8,803 bases of DNA from Xanthobacteraceae bacterium (GTDB taxonomy: Bacteria > Pseudomonadota > Alphaproteobacteria > Rhizobiales > Xanthobacteraceae), in contig JASHSE010000457.1 of NCBI GenBank assembly GCA_030036975.1, positions 1 to 8,803 of the forward strand. Reading direction: 5' to 3'. The notes below the pieces were generated by a model, which saw nothing but the letters and a program-made list of their open reading frames with translations, was not told the DNA's origin and searched no databases. A program made the position numbers and the translations under genes. The first letter of the stretch is position 1; each line of letters begins with the position of its first letter. Shown here one piece after another: positions 1-6,381 of the stretch.

Positions 1-331
1 GCAGCGTCGTGATGGGCAATCCGAACTTTTGACGCAGTAAGACTAAGCGGGCAGCGGAAACGAGCCTCGAAGCGCTCCGGCCGCATCACTTCGACGGTCG
101 CCTCGATATGGCTTTAATGACTGATATGAATTGCACCTACGATCTTAGATTATGCGTATAAAATTGACAAACAAAAATTGTGAAGTCGCGGCGAACACGT
201 CCAGCGCTCCGCGCACGATCTCATGCTGCTCTGCGGCGCGCATCTTTGATGATCACCTCGCGGCATCGCGCTCGGATAGATCTATCGATTGATCCCGCAA
301 CGAAGCAAAAGCGCGACTTTAAAGTTGTCCA
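1..331. other. Left-edge intergenic region with an AT-rich patch
   Basis: I see no supportable gene here. About 110-180 is clearly richer in A and T than the rest of the window. It contains the heptamer AAAATTG twice in direct orientation, at 160-166 and 174-180. On the minus strand the same patch gives a possible sigma-70-like arrangement reading toward the window start: a TTGTTT-like -35 inside 164-174 and a TAATCT-like -10 around 146-151. A perfect 12-bp palindrome, GATAGATCTATC, lies at 275-286, downstream of the acyl-CoA synthetase stop codon; it has no following T-run on either strand that would make it a clear intrinsic terminator. Short open stretches at the extreme left could be ends of genes outside the window but cannot be judged. 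Confidence 0.5.
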
Positions 332-2026
332 TCACGCCGTTTTTTGAATTTTCAACCCCAGCTCGGCGATCATGCGCTCGCGCATGATGAATTTCTGGAT
401 CTTGCCGGTCACCGTCATGGGAAATTCGTCGACGAACTTGATGTAGCGCGGCACCTTGTAGTGGGCGATCTGGCCGCGGCAGAAGGCGCGGATTTCCTCC
501 TCGCCGGCGCTCATGCCGGGGCGCAGCCGCACCCAGGCGCAAATCTCCTCGCCGTAGCGGTCGTCCGGCACGCCGATGACCTGGACGTCCTGGATCTTCG
601 GGTGGCGATAGAGAAACTCCTCGATCTCGCGCGGATACACGTTCTCGCCGCCGCGGATCACCATGTCCTTGATGCGGCCGACGATGTTGCAATAGCCCTC
701 GGCGTCGATGGTGGCGAGGTCGCCGGTGTGCATCCAGCGCGCCGCGTCGATGGCCTCGCGGGTGCGCTCCTCGTCGCCCCAATAGCCAAGCATGACGCAA
801 TAGCCGCGCGTCAAGAGTTCGCCCGGCGCGCCGGGCGGGACGATGCGGCCTTGGGTGTCGACGATCTTGACCTCGATGTGCGGCTGAATGCGCCCGACCG
901 TGGCGACGCGGCGTTCCAGCGGGTCCGCGGTCGAGCTTTGGAACGACACCGGGCTCGTTTCGGTCATGCCGTAGGCGATGGTGATCTCGGAGAGGTGCAT
1001 CTTGTCGACGGCGCGCTTCATCACCTCGATCGGGCACGGCGAGCCGGCCATGATGCCGGTGCGCAGGCTGGTGAGATCGAAGCGGGCAAAGTCCGCATGG
1101 TCGAGCTGGGCGATGAACATGGTCGGCACGCCGTGCAGCGCGGTGCAGCGCTCCTGCGCCACGGTCTCCAGCGTGGTCAGCGCATCGAAGCCCTCGCCGG
1201 GAAACACCATGCAGGCGCCGTGGGTCACCGCGGCGAGGTTGCCCAGCACCATGCCGAAGCAATGATAGAGCGGCACCGGAATGCACAGCCGGTCGGCCGG
1301 CGACAGCCGCATCGCCTCGCCGATGAAGAAGCCGTTGTTGAGGATGTTGTGATGCGACAGCGTCGCGCCTTTGGGAAAGCCGGTGGTGCCCGAGGTGAAC
1401 TGGATGTTGATCGGCTCGTCGAACTGCAACAGCGGCGCCAGTTCGGCGATGCGTTTGTGTTCGGCGGCGCCGCCGCGGCCGGCTACCTCGGCAAAGCGCA
1501 GGCAGCCGGCGTGGTTTGCTTCGCCGAGTGCGACAACCGCGCGCAATGCGGGGAGCCGCGCCGATTCGAGCTTGCCCGGGGTGGCGCGCGCAAGCTCCGG
1601 AGTGAGCTCGCGCAGCATGCCGATATAATCCGAAGTCTTGAAACGCTCCGCCAGGACCAGCGCCTTGCAGCCGACTTTGTTGAGCGCGTATTCGAGCTCG
1701 GTCACCCGATAGGATGGATTGATGTTGACCAGGATGAGCCCGGCTTTGGCGCTGGCGAATTGCGTGAGCACCCATTCACTGTTGTTGGGCGACCAGATGC
1801 CGATGCGATCGCCGGGGGCAAGCCCGAGGGTCAGCAGTCCGGCGGCGAGCCGATCGACCGCCGCCTTGAGCTCCGCATAGCTCATCCGCACCTTCTGGTG
1901 CCGCACCACCAGCGCCGGCCGCTCCGCCCATTGGGCGGCGGCCGCATCGAAGAACCGGCCGATGGTTTCGCCAATGAGCGGCTTGTCGCTCGCCCCATGG
2001 ACGTAACTCTGCGTGAGCGATTGCAC
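332..2026 (-). CDS. Acyl-CoA synthetase / AMP-forming CoA ligase (ACSF2/FadD-like)
   Basis: This 564-residue member of the ANL adenylate-forming superfamily is predicted to activate a carboxylic acid to an acyl-AMP and then to the CoA thioester in the cytoplasm. The diagnostic motifs are present in order: the phosphate loop TSGTTGFPKG at residues 211-220, YGMTETSP at 352-359, HTGD with Asp436, GRIKD with Arg451 followed by the G-G-E-N-x-Y-P-R-E-I-E-E hinge (459-470), and the C-terminal T-G-K with Lys542 in the mobile domain. Length is normal for the medium/long-chain or aryl acid branch and the protein looks intact. The start is GTG at 2026, supported by a strong Shine-Dalgarno GGGAGGAG six to seven bases upstream and by a promoter just before that. 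It is transcribed away from the dioxygenase genes. The substrate (fatty, aromatic or alicyclic acid) cannot be read from the sequence; a role on an acid from the neighbouring catabolic genes is inference. Confidence 0.93.
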   Translation of the reverse strand: MQSLTQSYVHGASDKPLIGETIGRFFDAAAAQWAERPALVVRHQKVRMSYAELKAAVDRLAAGLLTLGLAPGDRIGIWSPNNSEWVLTQFASAKAGLILVNINPSYRVTELEYALNKVGCKALVLAERFKTSDYIGMLRELTPELARATPGKLESARLPALRAVVALGEANHAGCLRFAEVAGRGGAAEHKRIAELAPLLQFDEPINIQFTSGTTGFPKGATLSHHNILNNGFFIGEAMRLSPADRLCIPVPLYHCFGMVLGNLAAVTHGACMVFPGEGFDALTTLETVAQERCTALHGVPTMFIAQLDHADFARFDLTSLRTGIMAGSPCPIEVMKRAVDKMHLSEITIAYGMTETSPVSFQSSTADPLERRVATVGRIQPHIEVKIVDTQGRIVPPGAPGELLTRGYCVMLGYWGDEERTREAIDAARWMHTGDLATIDAEGYCNIVGRIKDMVIRGGENVYPREIEEFLYRHPKIQDVQVIGVPDDRYGEEICAWVRLRPGMSAGEEEIRAFCRGQIAHYKVPRYIKFVDEFPMTVTGKIQKFIMRERMIAELGLKIQKTA

Positions 2027-2030
2027 GCGT

Positions 2031-2077
2031 CTCCTCCCTTTTGTGCTAAGTATAACACCTACCGCAGGGTACGAAAA
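2031..2077 (-). promoter_or_regulatory. Extended -10 promoter and ribosome binding site of the acyl-CoA synthetase gene
   Basis: On the minus strand the hexamer TATACT (2054-2049) is preceded by TGT, giving the extended -10 form TGnTATACT. A weak -35, TTTTCG (2077-2072), lies exactly 17 bases upstream. Transcription would begin near 2042, leaving a leader of roughly 15-20 bases that holds the purine-rich ribosome binding site AAGGGAGGAG (2040-2031) in front of the GTG start. The -10 matches five of six consensus bases and the -35 three of six. The arrangement is read directly; activity is inferred. Confidence 0.55.
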
Positions 2078-2127
2078 CGCATCAATCGCTGCGTCGTGGC
2101 ATTCGGGTATCTAAAGGCATGGTCCCG

Positions 2128-2250
2128 ATGAGCAAGCTTGGCAAACGCCTGCTGCGCGCTGCACGAGAGGGCCGCTCGATCGCTCGTGGCGAAGCCGTGC
2201 GATCGACTTATCGTGTTCATGAGCCTGCGGACCTTGAGGCGCGCGAAGTT
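2128..2250 (+). pseudogene. N-terminal remnant of a HigA/XRE-type antitoxin-like regulator
   Basis: From ATG 2128 the frame reads MSKLGKRLLRAAREGRSIAR, then G-E-A, and after a few residues TYRVHEPADLEAR. This is the characteristic beginning of the small helix-turn-helix proteins of HigA type, which open with M-S-K-x-G-K-R-L, then I-A-R-G-E-A, then T-Y-R-V-H-V-P-A-D. In intact members of about 95-100 residues this is followed by the DNA-binding domain, with a G-L-T-Q helix and an R-D-W-E-Q-G-R segment. None of that is found here in any plus-strand frame. After residue about 40 the reading becomes Pro/Arg-rich and unrelated, running into the 3' end of the convergent aldolase gene. An AAAGG sequence ten bases before ATG 2128 is a plausible old ribosome binding site. 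No toxin partner is visible upstream, where the acyl-CoA synthetase promoter sits. I read it as a deletion remnant; the family match is from memory of the family pattern. Confidence 0.6.
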
Positions 2251-2285
2251 CCCGGATCGCCTTCACCCGGTAAGGAGGGGTCCAA

Positions 2286-3005
2286 TCAGCTCCCGCGCCG
2301 CCGCACCCGCCGCACCAGATAATCGAAATTGATCTGGAACTGCTCGGGCTGGCCGATTTCGCTCTTCAGCTTGGCGATATCGTCTGCCGAAAATTCCGGC
2401 GTCGGATCGCCGGCCGCCTCGACGGCGAGCTGAACCATGGCGGCGTTCTCCAGCATGATGGCGCCGACCACGGCTTCGGCGATGTCCTTTCCGGTCACCA
2501 CCGGCCCGTGATTTTTCAGGAGCACGGCGCGGTGCTCCCCGAGCGCCTCGGCGACGCCGGCGCCGAGCGCATGGCTGCGGATCAGCGCGATCGTGCCGGT
2601 ATAGCGGCCGAGCGCGCCGGCGAACAGCGCGCCGGGTTGGCTATAGGCGCGCATCGGCCGGCCGGTCGACGACAGCGCCACCGCATAGGGCGAATGGGTG
2701 TGGATGACGCAATTGACGTCGGCGCGCGCCTTGAAGATTTCCGAATGAATGTAAACCTCGCTGTGCCGGCGCGCCGCGCCGGCGACGACGTTGCCCTCGA
2801 GATCGATGGTCAGGATGTTGGCATGAGTGATCTCGTCGAGGCCCATGCTGTGCGGCTTCATGAAGAACAGTTTCGGCTCGCCGGGCACGCGCACCGAAAT
2901 ATGGCCGCGGGTGAAATCGTCGTGGCCCTCGGCGACCAGAACCTTGCCGGCCAGGATCAATTGCTGCTTGATGTCGCGGCGCGCTTTTGTCGTAGTCTTC
3001 GCCAT
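2286..3005 (-). CDS. Class II aldolase/adducin-family protein (metal-dependent lyase or decarboxylase)
   Basis: This 239-residue protein has the fold signature of the FucA / ribulose-phosphate epimerase / adducin-head family, whose members bind a divalent metal and cleave or decarboxylate (often phosphorylated or aromatic) hydroxy-carbonyl compounds. The expected metal and catalytic residues are all in place: Glu83 in H-S-E-V-Y, His102 and His104 in VIHTHSPYAVAL, and His166 in LLKNHGPV. Their spacing matches Glu73, His92, His94 and His155 of E. coli FucA almost exactly. N-terminal R-G-H-I-S-V-R and the M-K-P-H-S-M-G segment fit the substrate-binding region. I chose ATG 3005 because GAGGGGAG directly precedes it; the frame extends to a TTG at 3044 that lacks this support. 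The gene is divergent from the GS-like gene. Besides sugar-phosphate aldolases, the family includes aromatic decarboxylases such as those for 3,4-dihydroxyphthalate, so a catabolic role beside a ring dioxygenase is plausible. The substrate is unknown. Confidence 0.9.
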   Translation of the reverse strand: MAKTTTKARRDIKQQLILAGKVLVAEGHDDFTRGHISVRVPGEPKLFFMKPHSMGLDEITHANILTIDLEGNVVAGAARRHSEVYIHSEIFKARADVNCVIHTHSPYAVALSSTGRPMRAYSQPGALFAGALGRYTGTIALIRSHALGAGVAEALGEHRAVLLKNHGPVVTGKDIAEAVVGAIMLENAAMVQLAVEAAGDPTPEFSADDIAKLKSEIGQPEQFQINFDYLVRRVRRRGS

Positions 3006-3120
3006 CTCCCCTCGCCTGCAATGCCTGCTTTCTGCTGATGTCAATGCCCCTCATGATGCTGCGTCGCCAGCCCTGCTGCAATAGAATGGGCCGCATCCGC
3101 CGCTGTGAAGCTGTCGTCTC
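3006..3120. promoter_or_regulatory. Divergent intergenic region between the aldolase-family and GS-like genes
   Basis: These 115 bases must hold the promoters for both divergent genes unless transcription enters from elsewhere. For the plus strand, TAGAAT at 3082-3087 is a possible -10, with a poor -35 (CTGCGT) 17 bases upstream; transcription would start near 3094 and leave a leader of under 30 bases. The GS-like start ATG 3121 has only a weak GTGAAG ribosome site at 3105-3110. For the minus strand the aldolase ribosome binding site GAGGGGAG occupies 3013-3006; a TTGACA lies at 3044-3039 but has no good -10 at the right distance. I see no convincing long operator palindrome. Confidence 0.35.
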
Positions 3121-4617
3121 ATGAGCCCGCAAAAACCGACCTTCATCGACCGGCACGGCTTGTGGACTGACGACGAGCGCCGTCAGGCCGAAGAGGTCAA
3201 GCGCCGGGTCGAGGCGGAAAAACTGCGCTATGTGCGGCTCGCCTGGAGCGACACCCACGGCTATTCGCGGGCAAAGACGCTCACCGTGCCGGCTTTCCTC
3301 TCGGCGTTGAGCGGCGGCTACAATATCGGGGTCGCCACCACCACGCTGGACTCGGCGGGCGCGCGCGTCTTCGCCTCGTTCACGCGCGGCGGCGGCATGG
3401 GGCTCGACGAGATGACCGGCTCGCCCAATCTCACGGTGGTGGCCGATCCCTCGACGTTCCGCATGCTGCCCTGGGCGCCCGGCGTCGGCTGGGTGTTGTG
3501 CGACGAGTATTTCAACGATGGGCGGCCGTTCCATTTCGCGCCGCGGCAGTTGTTGCGCAAGGCGCTGCGCAAGCTGGCGGCGCACGGCTACGGCAGCATC
3601 ATCGGCACCGAGATCGAATGGTATCTGCTGCGCGTCGCCGACGCGCAGTTGGGCGACGACAATATCGGCGCGCCCGGAACGCGCGGCCGGCCGATCCACA
3701 CGGTGCCGGCCGAGCCGGGCTATCACTATCACTCCGAATCCAACATGGATTTGATGCAGGGCGTGTTCGACGCGCTCGGCGACGCGTTCGACGCGCTCGG
3801 GCTGGGGCTGCGCTCGATCGAGAACGAATGGGGCCCCGGCCAGGTCGAGTGCACCTTCGCGCCGCGCGGCGCGCTCGAGGCCGCCGACAACGCGTTCTTG
3901 TTCCGCACCGCCACGCGGCAGATCTGCCGCCGCCTCGGCACCTTCGCGAGCTTCATGTGCCGGCCGGCGCTGAAGGGCTTTTATGCCAGCGGCTGGCACC
4001 TGCATCAGTCGCTGGTCGATGCCGCGAGCGGCAAAAATCTGTTGGCGCCGCACCGGGCAGGCGAGCCGCTGTCGGTGCTCGGCCTGCACTATCTCGCCGG
4101 CATCCTTCACCATGCCGTGCCGAGCACCGCGTTCGCGACGCCGACCGTGAACGGCTACCGGCGCTTTCGCGCCAACTCGCTGGCGCCGGACCGGGCCGGC
4201 TGGGCTAACGATAATCGCGGCGCCATGATCCGCGTGCTCGGCGGCGTCGACGATCCGGCGACGCGGCTGGAAAATCGCGCCGGCGAACCCGCGGCGAACC
4301 CTTATCTCTATATCCTGTCGCAAGTGGTGACCGGCCGCGCCGGCATCGAGGGCAAGCTTAAGCCGCCGCCGGCCGACGACGCGCCCTACGCGGCGGAACG
4401 CCCGCTCCTGCCCAAGAGCCTGCCGCAGGCGCTCGATGCGCTCGACCGGGAGCCATTGTTCCGGCGCGAGCTCGGCGATATTTTTGTCGACTACTTCGTC
4501 AAGCTCAAGCGCAGCGAATGGACGCGCTACCAACGCTGGGCGGAGGAAACCGGCGCCTCGCTGCAAAGCGACGAGCCGAGCGAATGGGAGCAGAATGAAT
4601 ATTTCGATTTCTTCTGA
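3121..4617 (+). CDS. Glutamine synthetase-like gamma-glutamyl amine ligase (TdnQ/AtdA1-type candidate)
   Basis: This 498-residue GS-superfamily protein should form an acyl phosphate on a glutamate-like carboxylate with ATP and join it to an amine. N-terminal beta-grasp features are seen around residues 36-53 (V-R-L-A-W-S-D-T-H-G-Y-S-R-A-K). The catalytic domain keeps the metal ligands Glu164 and Glu166 (G-T-E-I-E-W), Glu236 and Glu243 (N-E-W-G-P-G-Q-V-E), His293 (G-W-H-L-H-Q-S) and Glu384 (R-L-E-N-R), plus the Arg residues of N-D-N-R-G-A-M-I-R-V (Arg366, Arg371) and Arg386. The loop holding the ammonium-site Glu327 of classical GlnA (V-P-G-Y-E-A-P) reads R-A-N-S-L-A-P here, with Leu354 at the Glu position. 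There is no Tyr adenylylation motif of the classical N-L-Y-D-L-P form near the C-terminus. With a dioxygenase pair directly downstream, it resembles gamma-glutamylanilide synthases of aniline pathways. I infer an organic amine substrate rather than ammonium; a polyamine or alkylamine ligase is the alternative. Confidence 0.88.
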   Translation: MSPQKPTFIDRHGLWTDDERRQAEEVKRRVEAEKLRYVRLAWSDTHGYSRAKTLTVPAFLSALSGGYNIGVATTTLDSAGARVFASFTRGGGMGLDEMTGSPNLTVVADPSTFRMLPWAPGVGWVLCDEYFNDGRPFHFAPRQLLRKALRKLAAHGYGSIIGTEIEWYLLRVADAQLGDDNIGAPGTRGRPIHTVPAEPGYHYHSESNMDLMQGVFDALGDAFDALGLGLRSIENEWGPGQVECTFAPRGALEAADNAFLFRTATRQICRRLGTFASFMCRPALKGFYASGWHLHQSLVDAASGKNLLAPHRAGEPLSVLGLHYLAGILHHAVPSTAFATPTVNGYRRFRANSLAPDRAGWANDNRGAMIRVLGGVDDPATRLENRAGEPAANPYLYILSQVVTGRAGIEGKLKPPPADDAPYAAERPLLPKSLPQALDALDREPLFRRELGDIFVDYFVKLKRSEWTRYQRWAEETGASLQSDEPSEWEQNEYFDFF

Positions 4618-4620
4618 ATT

Positions 4621-4713
4621 GGGCGAATAGCGAATGGCGAATAGCGAATAAGGGCGTCGAAAATGATGTCTCGAATGACCGATTTATCGCCATTCGCTAT
4701 TCGCTATTCGCGC
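4621..4713. repeat. Inverted array of tandem GCGAATA heptamers (stem-loop)
   Basis: The left arm is four head-to-tail heptamers: GCGAATA (4623-4629), GCGAATG (4630-4636), GCGAATA (4637-4643) and GCGAATA (4644-4650). The right arm, 4684-4711, carries the same units on the opposite strand: three exact (A, A and G endings) plus one degenerate GCGATAA. The arms can pair over 28 positions with about four mismatches, one of which becomes a G-U pair in plus-strand RNA, around a 33-base loop. The structure fills the space between the GS-like stop and the dioxygenase alpha start. It lacks a U-run, so it is not a normal intrinsic terminator; as RNA it could act as a processing or stabilising hairpin. 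I recall GCGAATA-type arrays from intergenic regions of related alphaproteobacteria, but this was not checked. Confidence 0.85.
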
Positions 4714-4751
4714 CAGTGGCGATACTCATAGGCGCAGCTAGGGAGCGTTTC

Positions 4752-6131
4752 ATGACGGCGTTTGAAAAAGTCGCTCCCCCGCAAGGTCGGCTCGACGTTA
4801 CCGCGCTGTACGACTGGGACTATCTGGTCCAGGAGGACCGCGCGCATCGGCTGATCTATACCGATCCCGCGATCTTCGAAGTCGAGATGACGCGCGTGTT
4901 CGGCGGCACCTGGACCTATCTGGCGCACGAAAGCGAAATTCCGAACGCGAACGATTTTATCACCCGCCGGCTCGGCTTGCGTCCGCTCATCGTCGTGCGC
5001 GACACCGCGAATAAAATCCGCGCGCTATACAACCGCTGCACCCATCGCGGCACCACGCTGTGCCGCTGGGACAAGGGCAACGCCAAGTCGTTCCAATGCC
5101 CCTATCACGGCTGGAATTTCCTCAACACCGGCAAGTTGCGCGGCGTGCCGTGGCCGGACGGCTATGCCGAGGACATGCGCGATCCGAAATACAATCTGGC
5201 CCAGGTGCCGCGCGTCGAATCCTATCGCGGCTTCATCTTCGGCACGCTCAACCTCGACGCGCTGCCGCTTGCCGAGCATCTCGGCCCGATCGCGCAGATC
5301 ATCGACGAATGGCTCGACCGCAATCCCGGCGGCAAGGTCGTGGTCTGCGAGGCCAACCGCTTCCGCTTCAAGGGCAATTGGAAGCTCGCCTACGATAATT
5401 CCTGCGACGGCTATCACGTCGCCTATTCGCACCGCTCGCTGCTCGAGACCGAGAACCGCTTCGCCGGCGCCAACGCCAAGGGCATGGCCTATTACCGCAA
5501 CTCGCCCGACACGCAGCCGATGTACATGCGCTACACCGGCCACGGCAATCATTTCAAGGACAAGCGGCCGAACCTGGAGAAGCGCCCCGGCGGCCTGTGG
5601 GCGCTGGAAAGCGCGCATCCCGGCATGGAGCATTACGAAGCCGAATTTTTACGCCGCTACGGCGAGCGCGCCTTCGCGCTGCTCGATCTCGCCGGCTCGG
5701 AGCCGGTCAACATCAACGTGTTTCCCAATTTCTCGCTGCTCGGCAATCATATCCAGGTGTTCGAGCCGCTGTCCGTCGGCGAGACCAACGCTATCTGGTA
5801 TGGCACCATGGTGGTCGACGACGGCACTTTGGGTGAAGCGGCCGTGACCGACATCAACGCGCTGCGTATGCGCACCCAGGAGGGATTTCCGAATTTCGGC
5901 GAAGTCGACGACATCGCGAATTTCGAGCAGATCCAGTGCGGGCTCATGGCGGTCGAGGACGAATGGGTCTACATGCACCGCGGGCTGGGCGTCCCGGGCC
6001 GCATCCAACGCCATGACGACGGCACCATCACCGCGCCGGCGACCGACGAGGCGTTCATGCGCGAGCATTTCAAGGAATGGAAGCGGTTGATGAAGTCGCC
6101 GCACAACCTCGCCATCGCGCGCGAGCCGTGA
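4752..6131 (+). CDS. Rieske aromatic ring-hydroxylating dioxygenase, alpha (large) subunit
   Basis: This 459-residue protein is the catalytic subunit of a two-component or three-component non-haem iron dioxygenase that adds O2 across an aromatic ring. The Rieske [2Fe-2S] motif is complete: Cys96-x-His98 (N-R-C-T-H-R-G) and Cys116-x2-His119 (C-P-Y-H-G-W). The mononuclear iron site has His222 and His227 in D-G-Y-H-V-A-Y-S-H, with Asp219 as the bridging Asp that links to the neighbouring Rieske centre, and Asp387 (in V-D-D-I-A-N-F-E) as the likely third ligand. The overall pattern fits the benzoate/anthranilate/aniline branch, though I cannot fix the substrate. ATG 4752 is chosen because AGGGAG lies six bases upstream (4740-4745); the GTG at 4716 would start inside the region just after the heptamer repeat and has no such site. 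The beta-subunit gene follows after 250 bases. Electron-transfer partners are not in the window. Confidence 0.95.
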   Translation: MTAFEKVAPPQGRLDVTALYDWDYLVQEDRAHRLIYTDPAIFEVEMTRVFGGTWTYLAHESEIPNANDFITRRLGLRPLIVVRDTANKIRALYNRCTHRGTTLCRWDKGNAKSFQCPYHGWNFLNTGKLRGVPWPDGYAEDMRDPKYNLAQVPRVESYRGFIFGTLNLDALPLAEHLGPIAQIIDEWLDRNPGGKVVVCEANRFRFKGNWKLAYDNSCDGYHVAYSHRSLLETENRFAGANAKGMAYYRNSPDTQPMYMRYTGHGNHFKDKRPNLEKRPGGLWALESAHPGMEHYEAEFLRRYGERAFALLDLAGSEPVNINVFPNFSLLGNHIQVFEPLSVGETNAIWYGTMVVDDGTLGEAAVTDINALRMRTQEGFPNFGEVDDIANFEQIQCGLMAVEDEWVYMHRGLGVPGRIQRHDDGTITAPATDEAFMREHFKEWKRLMKSPHNLAIAREP

Positions 6132-6153
6132 TATGCAAGTCTGCTGGAGCAAA

Positions 6154-6357
6154 ATGATTTTGGATTGGTTCGAGCCTAGGCCGTGCTTGTTTCACCTCTC
6201 CCCGGAGGGGCGAGGTCGAGCGAGCGCAGCGAGCGAGGGTGAGGGGTTCGGAAGTTTCAGAAAAATTTGCAACATCCGAACCCCCTCACTCCAACCCTCT
6301 CCCCTCCGGGGAGAGGGAGCGCACTGCGCCATACCCACGGCCCCAACCTAAAATCAT
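6154..6357. repeat. Nested inverted-repeat element between the dioxygenase subunit genes
   Basis: A roughly 200-base palindromic element separates the alpha and beta genes. The outer ends match as an inverted pair: 6154-6168 (ATGATTTTGGATTGG) and 6343-6357 (CCAACCTAAAATCAT), 13 of 15 positions. Inside is a second, longer pair: 6195-6252 and 6275-6317, both built around a CTCCCCGGAG palindrome and ending in TTCGGA / TCCGAA, with a 22-base loop. The left inner arm carries an extra stretch of GAGCGAGCG-type direct repeats (about 6217-6236) that the right arm lacks. Such CTCCCCGGAGGGG elements are familiar to me as dispersed intergenic repeats in Hyphomicrobiales; I have not checked copy number. 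No open reading frame or transposase is present. The element ends only 24 bases before the beta start. Confidence 0.85.
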
Positions 6358-6381
6358 CATAGTTTCAATTCCGTCGATGAC

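Noticed and set aside
1..32. Possible 3' end of a plus-strand gene (frame ending in TGA at 30-32, reading SVVMGNPNF)
   Set aside because: Only nine codons are visible; the third positions look coding-like but this is too little to support a gene.
1..109. Minus-strand open stretch reading H-I-E-A-T-V-E-V-M-R-P-E-R-F-E-A-R and running off the left edge
   Set aside because: It is closed upstream by a TAA with no supported start, and its possible ATG at 86 has no ribosome site; the continuation is outside the window.
275..286. Palindrome GATAGATCTATC as terminator or operator
   Set aside because: No T-run and no neighbouring promoter; 12 bases of symmetry alone are not enough to name a function.
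344..2131. 595-codon plus-strand open frame opposite the acyl-CoA synthetase
   Set aside because: Its translation is low-complexity (His/Arg/Ala/Asp-rich) with no domain, as expected for the antisense of a GC-rich gene. The minus-strand reading has all CoA-ligase motifs.
2641..4566. 641-codon minus-strand open frame across the GS-like gene and the aldolase 5' part
   Set aside because: Antisense shadow of two real genes; composition is Arg/Ala-rich without motifs.
4621..4713. CRISPR-like array
   Set aside because: The 7-bp units are directly adjacent without spacers and occur in both orientations, so this is a tandem/inverted repeat and not a CRISPR.
6195..6317. Intrinsic terminator after the dioxygenase alpha gene
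   Set aside because: The stem is strong, but the structure is far longer than a terminator and lacks a T-run on either side; the beta gene for the same enzyme follows.
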